Source of the DNA: Aureimonas sp. SA4125
Lineage (GTDB): Bacteria; Pseudomonadota; Alphaproteobacteria; Rhizobiales; Rhizobiaceae
DNA: 64,000 nt
Assembly (NCBI RefSeq): GCF_019973775.1
Contig: NZ_AP025032.1
Span: 1,984,001 to 2,048,000, forward strand
Direction of reading: 5' to 3'
Shown: positions 24,718 through 33,406 of the stretch, piece by piece
Position numbering within the stretch: position 1 is the first letter of the stretch
How the letters are laid out: the number at the start of each line of letters is the position of its first letter
The notes under the pieces: generated by a model
What the model saw: the letters and a program-made list of their open reading frames with translations, nothing else
What the model was told of the DNA's origin: nothing
Database searches by the model: none
Position numbers and translations under genes: made by a program

Positions 24718-26945
24718 CGATCGAGACGGCGGAAAACAGGTGGCGGTCCGTCGGGGCCGCCGCCCGAAAGCGGGACCGGATCGGCGGCCTGTGGCTAGCT
24801 CTTCTCGGCGCCGCCCTCGTGGCGATGCCATGGTACCGCGGCACGTCGCTGACAGAGGGCCCAGACCGATCGGCCTTGATCGAAGGGCTGGCCGGGCGCG
24901 GCTGGCTCCTGCCACTAATCGCGATCGCGATCGCTCTCATTGTCCTCGCCGCGTCGCGAGGCGACTGGCGGCGGCACCCCGCAACTCTCTCGCTGGTTGC
25001 GGCAGGTCTCGTGGTCCTGGTCGCTCAGGGCTTTGCCATCGACCTCGACGGGACAAGAGTGCCCGGATTGGGTCTGCTGTTCCCGCGGGCTCTGGTCGGT
25101 CAGCCTGGGCTCGGCTGGGGCGGGTTCACCTGTGGCATCGCTCTGCTGTGCCTTCTGGCGGACGTGGCAGCCGCGCGCGGCTTCTGTCGGGGAGAGCGCT
25201 TCGCCGCAGGCGCCATCGTCCTCATCGTGGCGCTGCTGACGCTTTTCGTTCTGTTTCCCATCGTCAATCTGGGTGTTGCCGCCTTCGTCGGTCCTGACGG
25301 ACGTCCAGGGCTCGCGCAGTTCGGCGCGCGATTGGCCGCGCCGGAGCTGTGGCGCCTCAATTGCCTGCAAGGCACGGGACGCTGCGGGGTGGTGATCAAC
25401 ACCGTCGTGCTCGGCGTGCTGGCCGCGTTCTTTTCGACCCTTTTGGGTCTTGCGCTGGCCATGCTCGTGGCCCGCACCGATTTCAGGTTCAAGCGAGCGC
25501 TCCGGGCCATTTCCATTCTCCCGATCATCACCCCGCCTTTCGTCGTAGGCGTGGCGATCATCGTTCTGTTCGGGCGCACCGGAATCCTGACGGTCTGGGG
25601 TGCCGAGCTGTTCGAGATCCGCCCGACGCGTTGGATCTATGGCCTGCCCGGCATCCTGATCGCCCAGGTGCTCGCCTTTGCCCCCGTCACCTTTCTCGTC
25701 CTGCTGGGGACGATCGAGGCGATCAACCCGACGCTGGAGGAAGCCTCCAGAACACTCGGCGCACGTCCTGGCGCGACGTTCCGAACGGTGACCTGGCCCC
25801 TTTTGCGTCCCGGACTCGCCGCCGCCTTCCTGCTCGCCTTCATCGAAAGTCTGGCCGACTTCGGCAATCCGATCGTCCTGGGGGGCGGTTTCGAAGTGCT
25901 GTCCACCAAGATCTTCTTCGCCGTCGTCGGCGCGCGCTACGATCTCGGCAATGCCGCGACGCTGGCGCTGATCCTTTTGATGCTGACGCTCGTTGCCTTC
26001 TGGTTGCAGACCCGGTGGCTGGGCGGAAAAAGCTATGTGACGGTGACCGGCAAGTCGGATGCCGGATTGGTCGCGCCGCTTCCGCCGGCGATCCGGGTAG
26101 CCATGGTCGCGCTGATCGTGCCCTGGGTGCTGTTTACGGTCGGCGTCTACGCCATCGTCCTGGGTGGCGGCTTTGTCACCGATGTCGGGCGGATGGACCT
26201 CACTCCAACCGCCGGCCATCTCGTGACGGCGTTCTCGTTCGAAGTCGGGGTCGAGGGCTTGCGGCTTTACGGTTCAGCCTGGAATTCGATGCTCACCACC
26301 TTGCAGGTGTCCGCCATCGCCGCCCCGCTGACGACGATCATCGGCATCCTCACGGCGTGGCTGGTCATGCGCCAGGATTTCGTGGGCAAGCGCGCGTTCG
26401 AGTTCGGCACGATGCTGTCCTTCGCCATCCCCGGCACGGTGGTCGGTGTCTCCTATGTCGCCGCTTTCAACGTGCCCCCGGTGGACATTACCGGGACGAT
26501 GTCGATCTTGATCATATGCTTCGTGTTCCGCAACATGCCCGTCGGGATGCGCGCCGGCATGGCAGCGCTGAGCCAGATCGACCGAAGCATGGAAGAAGCG
26601 TCGCTGACGATGGGCGCCGGCGGGTTCGCCACCTTGCGCCGTGTCGTGCTGCCGCTGATCCGGCCCGCGGTCTTCACCGCGCTCGTCTACAGTTTCGTCA
26701 CCGCGATGACGGCGGTTTCAGCCGTGATCTTTCTCGTGTCGGCGCGCCACAACATGGCGACAGCCTACATCATGGGCCGGGTGGAAAATGGCGAATACGC
26801 CCTGGCGATCGCCTATTCGGCGATGTTGATGATCCTGATGATCGCGTGTGTCGCGGCGATCCAGGGGCTCGTCGGCAAGCGAAAGCTGGGCCGCAGGAGC
26901 CAGAGGCAGGCCAGCGGCGATACCGCACCGATCGCCGCCGCATGA
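24714..26945 (+). CDS. AfuB-like ABC transporter permease, two permease domains in one chain
   Basis: The 743-aa inner-membrane protein contains two complete binding-protein-dependent permease domains, each with an EAA-type coupling loop (LEEASRTLGARPGATFRTV near residue 345 and MEEASLTMGAGGFATLRRV near 625). An extra hydrophobic N-terminal region spans about 25–180. This duplicated form is typical of FbpB/AfuB. The GTG start at 24714 overlaps the TGA of the binding-protein gene (GTGA), giving translational coupling and excluding the longer upstream frame. Confidence 0.88.
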   Translation: MTIETAENRWRSVGAAARKRDRIGGLWLALLGAALVAMPWYRGTSLTEGPDRSALIEGLAGRGWLLPLIAIAIALIVLAASRGDWRRHPATLSLVAAGLVVLVAQGFAIDLDGTRVPGLGLLFPRALVGQPGLGWGGFTCGIALLCLLADVAAARGFCRGERFAAGAIVLIVALLTLFVLFPIVNLGVAAFVGPDGRPGLAQFGARLAAPELWRLNCLQGTGRCGVVINTVVLGVLAAFFSTLLGLALAMLVARTDFRFKRALRAISILPIITPPFVVGVAIIVLFGRTGILTVWGAELFEIRPTRWIYGLPGILIAQVLAFAPVTFLVLLGTIEAINPTLEEASRTLGARPGATFRTVTWPLLRPGLAAAFLLAFIESLADFGNPIVLGGGFEVLSTKIFFAVVGARYDLGNAATLALILLMLTLVAFWLQTRWLGGKSYVTVTGKSDAGLVAPLPPAIRVAMVALIVPWVLFTVGVYAIVLGGGFVTDVGRMDLTPTAGHLVTAFSFEVGVEGLRLYGSAWNSMLTTLQVSAIAAPLTTIIGILTAWLVMRQDFVGKRAFEFGTMLSFAIPGTVVGVSYVAAFNVPPVDITGTMSILIICFVFRNMPVGMRAGMAALSQIDRSMEEASLTMGAGGFATLRRVVLPLIRPAVFTALVYSFVTAMTAVSAVIFLVSARHNMATAYIMGRVENGEYALAIAYSAMLMILMIACVAAIQGLVGKRKLGRRSQRQASGDTAPIAAA

Positions 26946-26962
26946 CAGTGCAAGGGAATCGC

Positions 26963-27988
26963 ATGACCAAGACCGTGCCCGACACGGCGATCCAGTTCAT
27001 CGACGTCGTCAAGCACTACGGCACGGCGACCGCCGTGGACGGGATCGACCTATCGATCAAGCGGGGCGAGCTGGTGACCTTTCTCGGCCCCTCCGGCTGC
27101 GGCAAGACGACCAGCCTTCGGCTCATTGCGGGACTGGAACTGCCGTCGTCCGGACAGGTGCTGATCGGTGGACGCGACGTCAGTCGCGACCCGGCCTCGG
27201 AGCGCAATGTCGGCATGGTCTTCCAGTCCTATGCCCTGTTCCCCCACATGACCGTGCTCGACAATGTCGCCTACGGCCCGGTGATCCGGGGCGAACCCAA
27301 GGCACTGGCGCGGGAAAAGGCGCGGTCCATTCTCGACCAGATCGGCCTGGGCGGCTTGCACGAACGGCTGCCGTCGGAACTGTCGGGCGGGCAGCAGCAG
27401 CGCGTGGCGGTGGCGCGCGCGGTCGTCCAACAGCCGGACGTTCTGCTCTTCGACGAGCCGCTGTCGAACGTCGATGCCAAGTTGCGCCGCCGCGTGCGCG
27501 CCGAAATCCGCGACCTGCAACGTCGGTTTGGCCTGACGGCCGTCTACGTTACGCATGATCAGGAAGAAGCACTGGCGGTGTCCGATCGGATCGTCGTGAT
27601 GCGGGCGGGACGGATCGAACAGATCGGCACGCCCGAGGCCCTCTATGATCGCCCCGCGACCCCTTTCGTCGCCGATTTCATCGGGGATGCGAACCTCCTT
27701 GAGGGAAAGGTCGACGGCGGACGGTTCCGGGCCGGCATGCTCGACCTGCCGCTCGCCGGGCAGGACGGGATCGCGACCGTGTCGATCCGACCCGAGCGCA
27801 TCCGCCTGACGGCGGGCGGCCCGGCGCAGATTGTCTCGGCGACCTATCTGGGCAGCCGCACCGAATATGTCGTGGCCCTGGGCCGCGAGGAACTGCTGGT
27901 GTCGCGTCCGATCGCCGAATCCGCTTTTCCTGCCGGCAGCGCCGTCAGTGTCGGGATCGATGCCGCCGACCTGACCCGCGTCGCCTGA
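26963..27988 (+). CDS. AfuC-like ABC transporter ATP-binding protein
   Basis: The 341-aa ATPase has Walker A GPSGCGKT at residues 42–49, signature LSGGQQQRVAVARA, Walker B LLFDEPLSNVDAKLR, and a C-terminal TOBE domain from about 270. It powers the two-domain permease encoded just upstream (17-bp gap). AGGGA precedes ATG 26963. The family includes PotA/FbpC/PhnT-like ATPases, so substrate assignment comes from the neighbours. Confidence 0.9.
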   Translation: MTKTVPDTAIQFIDVVKHYGTATAVDGIDLSIKRGELVTFLGPSGCGKTTSLRLIAGLELPSSGQVLIGGRDVSRDPASERNVGMVFQSYALFPHMTVLDNVAYGPVIRGEPKALAREKARSILDQIGLGGLHERLPSELSGGQQQRVAVARAVVQQPDVLLFDEPLSNVDAKLRRRVRAEIRDLQRRFGLTAVYVTHDQEEALAVSDRIVVMRAGRIEQIGTPEALYDRPATPFVADFIGDANLLEGKVDGGRFRAGMLDLPLAGQDGIATVSIRPERIRLTAGGPAQIVSATYLGSRTEYVVALGREELLVSRPIAESAFPAGSAVSVGIDAADLTRVA

Positions 27989-28010
27989 AAACCCTCACCA
28001 AAGGACCCTC

Positions 28011-28823
28011 ATGACCGACCCCGTCGCCGCCCGTCTCGCCCTTGCCGAAACCGTCGCCGCCGAAGCGGGAGCGCTGGCGACCCGCTTTTTCGAGGACCGC
28101 GACGCGCTGGTCGTCGAAGCCAAGGCCAGTCCGCAGGATATCGTCAGCCGCGCCGATCGCGAGGTCGAGGATCTGATCCGCGCCCGCATCCTCTCGGCCT
28201 TTCCGGAGGACGGCGTGCTGGGCGAAGAAGGCGGCATGCAGCCGGGAAAGTCGGGCTATACATGGGTCCTCGATCCGATCGACGGCACTTCGCCGTTTCT
28301 GGCCGGGCTGCCGCATTGGTGCGTGGTGATCGCCGTGCAGCAGGGAGATGAGACCGTGGTGGGCGTCATCGCGCATCCGTCGGCGGGGGAAATGTTCACG
28401 GCCCGCCGGGAGCACGGGGCGTATCTGAACGGCCAACGCCTCGGTCCTCGCCGGGACTTGCGGATCGACAACAGCCTCGTCGCGATCGGCGCCAGTCACC
28501 GCACGGCGCCTGCCCACGTCGCGGGCGTCATCGGCGCGCTGATGGAGCGGGGCGGCATCTTCTATCGCAACGGATCGGGGGCGATCATGATCGCTGCCGT
28601 CGCCGCCGGGCGCCTCGGCGGCTACTACGAGCCGCACATGAATCCCTGGGACTGCCTTGCCGGCCTGTTGATGGTGCGCGAGGCCGGTGGCCGGACACTG
28701 CCGTTCCCCGCAGGCGCCGACGGCGGCCCGGTCATGGCAACCGCTCCGGCAGTCTGGGAGCCGCTGACGACGATCGTCGCGCTTGCTCCTGCGGACAAGG
28801 AGCGTCACGGGGCCCGAACGTGA
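28011..28823 (+). CDS. Inositol-monophosphatase-family phosphatase
   Basis: The 270-aa Mg-dependent, Li-sensitive-fold phosphatase has GEEGG at residues 71–75, the metal motif DPIDGTS at 88–94 and the second motif NPWDCLAG near 206–213. It is 22 bp downstream of the ABC ATPase and clearly cotranscribed. Family members hydrolyse inositol phosphate, histidinol phosphate, sugar phosphates or PAP. In this context it most likely dephosphorylates an imported organophosphate to release phosphate inside the cell. No signal peptide, so it is cytoplasmic. Confidence 0.88.
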   Translation: MTDPVAARLALAETVAAEAGALATRFFEDRDALVVEAKASPQDIVSRADREVEDLIRARILSAFPEDGVLGEEGGMQPGKSGYTWVLDPIDGTSPFLAGLPHWCVVIAVQQGDETVVGVIAHPSAGEMFTARREHGAYLNGQRLGPRRDLRIDNSLVAIGASHRTAPAHVAGVIGALMERGGIFYRNGSGAIMIAAVAAGRLGGYYEPHMNPWDCLAGLLMVREAGGRTLPFPAGADGGPVMATAPAVWEPLTTIVALAPADKERHGART

Positions 28824-29087
28824 ACCGGCCGTCTGCGCCATCGCCGAACTGTGGATGAAATCGATCCAGACGCTTTTCCTCTGAAACGAGGCACGCAGGG
28901 AGCTGCAGCCTTGGTCTCACTCAGATTTATTGGAGACGAGGGTCGGGACTCAGATTAAAAGCAACTCTAAAAAATCCAGGAAACCGCAGCAAACCAAGGG
29001 CAGAAAACCAAGGGCAGAAAACCACTCAAGAGTGCGGTAGGGATCGCGCTTCTGCAGACGCAGCGTTGATATTGCTCACCCGTAAGC

Positions 29088-29126
29088 GGATTTCTAGTCC
29101 TCTGCTATCCGCTCCGCCACGAGGCC
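29088..29126 (-). pseudogene. Truncated tRNA-Cys-like fragment (5' half only)
   Basis: Minus-strand sequence matches tRNA-Cys from its 5' end through the D-arm and into the anticodon stem. One base is missing in the D-loop and the anticodon is changed from GCA to AGA. The 3' half (T-arm, CCA) is absent. Upstream flank similarity continues to 29139. It cannot fold into a tRNA. Confidence 0.65.
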
Positions 29127-29208
29127 TCACCAGGGGTGTGTCCCCCCGCGGGCGTTGCCCGAGTGCAAGAGCCTTCAGCGCCGATCGCGCCGGGCGGGGT
29201 GCAATCCC

Positions 29209-29277
29209 ATGAGAACAGCGCCCGCGGCCCCATGAAAACAGCGCCCGCGGCCCCTTGAGAACGGCGCCCGCGGCGGT
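29209..29277. repeat. Three tandem copies of a 23-bp GC-rich unit
   Basis: Copies at 29209–29231, 29232–29254 and 29255–29277 share AACAGCGCCCGCGGC; the third has diverged. No coding or structural function seen. Confidence 0.75.
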
Positions 29278-29351
29278 GTGGACAGCAGGAGGCCGGCGGT
29301 CTCTCAAGCCCGCGCTTCGGGCCAGGCGATGCTGCAAGATCCCCGGACAGC

Positions 29352-29385
29352 AAAAAGCCGCGTCACCCCAGGGCAAACGCGGCTT
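29352..29385 (-). terminator. Rho-independent terminator of the 51-aa DUF1127 gene
   Basis: On the minus strand AAGCCGCGT pairs with ACGCGGCTT around a 13-nt loop, followed by a T-run (CTTTTTG). It lies 25 bp after the stop codon at 29410. Confidence 0.75.
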
Positions 29386-29409
29386 CGGCAATGTCGGGAG
29401 CGACAGCTG

Positions 29410-29565
29410 TCAGAACTGGAGGCGGCCGTTGCGGACCACGGTCTCGATGTCGCCGCGGGCAAGCCCGATGTCCTGCAGCTGACGGTCTTCCATCTGCGAG
29501 AGCAGGCTAACGGTGCGCTGATGGGAGCGGTAGTTCTTCAGGCGGGCGGCGAGGCGGGCGAACAT
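29410..29565 (-). CDS. DUF1127 small protein, 51 aa
   Basis: Sequence starts MFARLAARLKNYRSHQRTV and includes the DUF1127 core SQMEDRQLQDIGLARGDIE with its conserved DIGL. The short form of the family (45–55 aa) is typical of rhizobia. ATG 29565 is the only sensible start though its ribosome binding site is weak. Its terminator hairpin lacks a CCUCC loop, unlike the DUF1127 locus at 61 kb. It is divergent from the PimT-like gene. Confidence 0.8.
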   Translation of the reverse strand: MFARLAARLKNYRSHQRTVSLLSQMEDRQLQDIGLARGDIETVVRNGRLQF

Positions 29566-29807
29566 TGGGGCGGGTGCTTTCTCAAAAGCGTTGGTTGATG
29601 ACGCTGATATACTCCCTGCCTGTGCCTAGAAGAAGAGCAGATGCTGCACAGGAGTTATGCAGCGCGCGCATGGAGTGTGCAGGCGCCGCTTAGGGAAATC
29701 TTAATACGGCTGTGTTCCGGGCAGCACGACGGCATGGCCGCCTTGCGCCATTTGAGGCGTCCGATTATGGGACTCCCAACCCGACAATCAAAGGACCGGA
29801 AGCCGCC

Positions 29808-30458
29808 ATGGATTTCGCTGCCGCTCGTATCAAGATGGTTGACAACCAGGTCCGCACCACAGACGTCACGGATGCCCGCATCCTGCGTGCCCTTCTTTCC
29901 GTTCCGCGGGAAACCTTCGTGCCCGAAGCGCGCCGGAGCCTTGCCTATATCGACGATGACCTCTCGCTCGGCGAAGGCCGCTTCCTGATGGAAGCCTCGC
30001 CGTTCGCAAGGCTCCTGCAACTTGCGGGCATCGGCGCCGGGGACCGGGTGCTCGTCATCGGATGCGGCTCGGGCTATTCCGCGGCAGTCGTGGCGCAGCT
30101 CGCGGCCGACGTGGTCGTGGTGGAGTCCAGTTCAAGCCTGGCGCAGGCGGCTCGCGACGGGCTTGCCCAATCCGCGGTATCGAACTGCACGGTGATCGAA
30201 GGTCCACTGACCGACGGCCATGCGGCTGGTGCGCCTTACGACGTCGTCTTCGTCGAAGGAGCAGTCGACGTGGTCCCCGCGGGCTTGTTCAAGCAACTGG
30301 CCGAAAGCGGGCGGCTGATCGTCGTCGAGGGACTGGGAAATGCCGGTTTTGCCGTCGCCTACCTCAACGAGGAGGGCGTGATCTCCCGTCGCACTGCGTT
30401 CAATTGCAGCGTGAAGCCGCTCCCGGGATTTGCGCAGCCGCGGGCATTTAGCTTCTGA
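29808..30458 (+). CDS. Protein-L-isoaspartate O-methyltransferase-like protein
   Basis: The 216-aa SAM-dependent methyltransferase has the PIMT-type N-terminus (ARIKMVDNQVRTTDV) and the SAM loop VIGCGSGYSAAV. It differs from the true Pcm in this window (52.4 kb), and in rhizobia this paralogue is constantly found in front of a TolC-family gene, as here. Whether it repairs isoaspartate is untested. AAGGA precedes ATG 29808. Confidence 0.88.
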   Translation: MDFAAARIKMVDNQVRTTDVTDARILRALLSVPRETFVPEARRSLAYIDDDLSLGEGRFLMEASPFARLLQLAGIGAGDRVLVIGCGSGYSAAVVAQLAADVVVVESSSSLAQAARDGLAQSAVSNCTVIEGPLTDGHAAGAPYDVVFVEGAVDVVPAGLFKQLAESGRLIVVEGLGNAGFAVAYLNEEGVISRRTAFNCSVKPLPGFAQPRAFSF

Positions 30459-30635
30459 GGTGTTTATTTCGGGTCACACTCACTTCGTCAATCGAATGCT
30501 AACGTCTGTCCAGGGCCGACCCTGAAGCGAATCTGCTCGATCAGAGCAAAGAAGGCGCAGCGTTGCGGGGGCAACAATGGGAGCCTTGCCCCGAGTCTTC
30601 GCCATGAGCGAGACCGAAGATCTGGAGTGTGTTGA

Positions 30636-32048
30636 GTGACTTACAAGTTCTGGATCAGCGCAGCGATGACGGCGGGACTTCTGGCGGGCGGCGTTGCCGA
30701 TGCCGCTGCCGAATCCCTGAACGGCGCTCTGGCGCGAGCCTACCGAAACAATCAGAGCCTCAATATCGCCCGCGCGCAGTTGCGGGCGACCGACGAGAAC
30801 GTGCCGCAGGCGAAGTCGGGCCTCCGTCCGATCGTCACAGGCGATGGCAGTGCCGTCTCGTCGAGGTCGCGCACGACCTTCGGCGACGGCATCGAGACCC
30901 AGCGCGACCGCGCCGGGCAGATCGGCTTCGGCATCACGATCAGCCAGACCATCTTCGACGGGTTTCAGACGCCCAACAACGTCCGCTCCGCCGAGGCGAC
31001 GGTGAAGGCCTCGCAGCAGAACCTCTCCAACACCGAGCAGGACACGCTTTTCAACGCCGCCGCCGCTTACATGGATGTCCTGCGCGACCGCCAGATCGCC
31101 GGCCTGCGCCGGCAGAATCTCGCTTTCCTGCAGGAGCAGGTCCGGGCGGCGCGGGCGCGGTTCGACGTCGGCGAGGGGACCCGCACCGATGTCGCCCAGG
31201 CCGAGGCGGAGCAGGCACTGGCGACGGCCTTGCTGAATTCGGCACTGGCCCAGGTGGCCTCGAGCGAGGCGACCTACCTGCAGATCGTCGGCGATGCGCC
31301 ACGCGACCTGCAGCCCGGCAAGGCGCCGGCCAATCTCATTCCCTCCTCGATTACCCAGGCCCTCGCGATTTCGCAGAAGGAGCACCCGGCGATCCTCGCG
31401 ACGCTCTACGCTGTCGACGCCGCGGCTTTCCAGGTGAAGTCGGCTGAGGGTCGGCTGCTGCCGACCGTCAGCCTGTCCGGCTCGGTCGACAACACCTACA
31501 GCCTGTCCGACTCCTCGCCCGACAGCCTTCCGGGCGTCGACGTTCTGACGCAGAATCAGGTTTCGGCGACGGTCGGCGCGAGCCTCAGCATTCCGATCTA
31601 CTCCGGCGGCCTCATCTCCTCCCAGGTCCGCCAGTTCAAGGAAGTGCTCGGACAGCGCCAGATCGAGGTCGACAGCCAGCGCGACGCCGTTCGGGCCGCG
31701 GTCGCCACGACCTGGGCCGAGCTGCAGGCCGCCCGCGCCAATGTTACGGGCTACAATGCCCAGGTCCGCGCAGCCCGCCTCGCTCTCGAGGGGATCATCG
31801 AGGAGCGCAATGTCGGACAGCGCACCACGCTGGACGTCCTGAACGGCCAGGCCGATCTGATCTCGGGTCAGATTCTTCTCGTCGGCGCGCAGCGCGACGA
31901 AGTGGTGGCGAGCTATGCGCTCGCCTCGGCCATCGGCCGACTGTCGGCCACCCGCCTCAGGCTGGGCGTGGCGACTTACGAGCCGAAGGAGCATTACAAC
32001 GCGGTCAAGGACAAGTGGTACGGCCTGCGCACGCCGGATGGCCGCTGA
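30636..32048 (+). CDS. tolC: TolC-family outer-membrane efflux protein
   Basis: The 470-aa outer-membrane channel forms the exit duct for tripartite efflux and type I secretion. It has a signal peptide (to about residue 25) and two outer-membrane-efflux repeats, each with the long coiled helices typical of TolC (ARARFDVGEGTRTDVAQAEA in the first, ERNVGQRTTLDVLNGQADLI in the second). Start is GTG 30636 with TGGAG eight bases upstream. A terminator follows at 32094. Gene order PimT-like–tolC–popZ–valS is conserved in rhizobia. Confidence 0.93.
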   Translation: MTYKFWISAAMTAGLLAGGVADAAAESLNGALARAYRNNQSLNIARAQLRATDENVPQAKSGLRPIVTGDGSAVSSRSRTTFGDGIETQRDRAGQIGFGITISQTIFDGFQTPNNVRSAEATVKASQQNLSNTEQDTLFNAAAAYMDVLRDRQIAGLRRQNLAFLQEQVRAARARFDVGEGTRTDVAQAEAEQALATALLNSALAQVASSEATYLQIVGDAPRDLQPGKAPANLIPSSITQALAISQKEHPAILATLYAVDAAAFQVKSAEGRLLPTVSLSGSVDNTYSLSDSSPDSLPGVDVLTQNQVSATVGASLSIPIYSGGLISSQVRQFKEVLGQRQIEVDSQRDAVRAAVATTWAELQAARANVTGYNAQVRAARLALEGIIEERNVGQRTTLDVLNGQADLISGQILLVGAQRDEVVASYALASAIGRLSATRLRLGVATYEPKEHYNAVKDKWYGLRTPDGR

Positions 32049-32093
32049 TCCGGCATCCTGGCTCCCGCATCCGCCGCGAGCATCCATTTTTGC

Positions 32094-32119
32094 AAAAGCC
32101 CGGCACCGTCCGGGCTTTT
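32094..32119 (+). terminator. Rho-independent terminator of tolC
   Basis: Perfect 10-bp stem AAAAGCCCGG/CCGGGCTTTT with a 6-nt loop. Confidence 0.85.
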
Positions 32120-32276
32120 GTCTGTGCGCCCGCGGCGCTCCATTCTTCCACTTCTTCTGGTGATATGCGGCGATCGCGCCCGGCGGGGATTCTTTCGCGC
32201 GGTTTTTCGGTTTAGGCTTCACGCATGATTCGACCGCTAGCGTCGCGGATCTTCTCGAACATGCGGAACCGCCTTC

Positions 32277-33266
32277 ATGAGCAATGCCAGTTCCCTTAAA
32301 GAGCCGTCGATGGAAGAGATCCTGGCCTCAATCCGGCGGATCATCGAAAGCGGGGACGATCGCACGCCGGTGTCGGCGCGCCCGCGGCCGGTGACCGAGC
32401 CTCTGCATACCCGGATGGGGACGATCCAGCCGGAGATCGCGTCGGTCGGCGGCCGTCTCCCGGAGCCGACCTATTTCCAGCAGCCTGTGCCGGCTTCCGA
32501 TCTTTCCGCCGATCCTCACGCCCACGCGGCGACGCCCGTCGGCGAGAACGATCCCATCGACGATTTAGAGGCGGACTGGCCGCCTCTCGCTTCGGTCTCC
32601 GCCAACGACCGACCCGCGGCCGTGTTGCCTCTGCGTCGCGGCGCCGCTGTCTCTCCCGCCGAGACGGAGCGTTACACGAGCTCTCACCACACGCCGTTTG
32701 CCCGGGAGGAGGAGCGGGTCGCCGAGCGCCTTCCGCCTCTGGCTGCGCACGGCCGGGGCGCGGATGCCGCCTTCCTGGAAGGCCTTCGACCGGCGACGGA
32801 CGAGCACCCGCCCCGGGTCGAGCGCGTCGAGAGTGCGGCGCGGCACGACGAGCCGGTCGTCTACGATTTCAATCTGGAGTTCGACGAGGAGAGCTTCTCG
32901 TCGGAGTTGCGCGACGAAGTCGTCTCTGTCTTCTCGCAGTCCGAGGTGCGCGCACGCGATGCCGAGAGCCATGGCCCTGCCGCAGCGGAGGCGCTCGACG
33001 TGCCGCTCGTTGCGGACGATGCGCCGGCGTCGCTGATTTCGGAGGCATCCTCGCTGATGTCGGAAGCGGCGGGCGCCCAGGTGGCCTCGGCCTTCGACGA
33101 GTTGGCGCGGTCGATCCGCGAGGGGCAGATGAAGTCGATGGAGGAGATGGCGCGCCAGATGCTGCGTCCGATGCTCCAGGAATGGCTGGACGACAACCTG
33201 CCGCGCATCGTCGAGCGTCTCGTCCGCGAGGAGATCGAGCGCGTCGCCAAGGGCGGCCGCCGCTGA
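32277..33266 (+). CDS. popZ: PopZ/DUF2497-family polar organising protein
   Basis: The 329-aa protein has the conserved N-terminal helix SMEEILASIRRIIESGDD (residues about 11–28). A long acidic, low-complexity middle follows, then the C-terminal helical oligomerisation region (MARQMLRPMLQEWLDDNLPR and VERLVREEIERVAK). This is the PopZ layout: the N-terminal helix binds client proteins and the C-terminus builds the polar matrix. In rhizobia it marks the growing pole and anchors the centromere. The middle region is longer than in Caulobacter PopZ (177 aa). Confidence 0.88.
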   Translation: MSNASSLKEPSMEEILASIRRIIESGDDRTPVSARPRPVTEPLHTRMGTIQPEIASVGGRLPEPTYFQQPVPASDLSADPHAHAATPVGENDPIDDLEADWPPLASVSANDRPAAVLPLRRGAAVSPAETERYTSSHHTPFAREEERVAERLPPLAAHGRGADAAFLEGLRPATDEHPPRVERVESAARHDEPVVYDFNLEFDEESFSSELRDEVVSVFSQSEVRARDAESHGPAAAEALDVPLVADDAPASLISEASSLMSEAAGAQVASAFDELARSIREGQMKSMEEMARQMLRPMLQEWLDDNLPRIVERLVREEIERVAKGGRR

Positions 33267-33406
33267 TCGCCAGTCGCGGTCGGGCGGGCTCGGGCGGGTT
33301 CTGACCCGGCTTCCCGGCGCAGCAGCGTCCTGGATTCGTTGACACGGTGGAAGGCTTGGGCGAAACCCCGGGCCAGACGCCTTCAAGCTATCCATCGGAC
33401 GCCATC

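Larger units (their letters stand above)
28824..29351. other. Gene-free region with short repeats and a tRNA-Cys fragment
   Basis: No protein gene recognised. It contains two tandem copies of a 14-bp unit (AACCAAGGGCAGAA, 28991–29018), the degenerate tRNA-Cys 5' half at 29088–29139, and three GC-rich 23-bp repeats at 29209–29277. Confidence 0.5.

Noticed and set aside
29352..29385. Hairpin after the 51-aa DUF1127 gene considered as another cuckoo-type sRNA
   Set aside because: Loop reads TTGCCCTGGGGTG, without the CCUCC motif; it fits an ordinary terminator.
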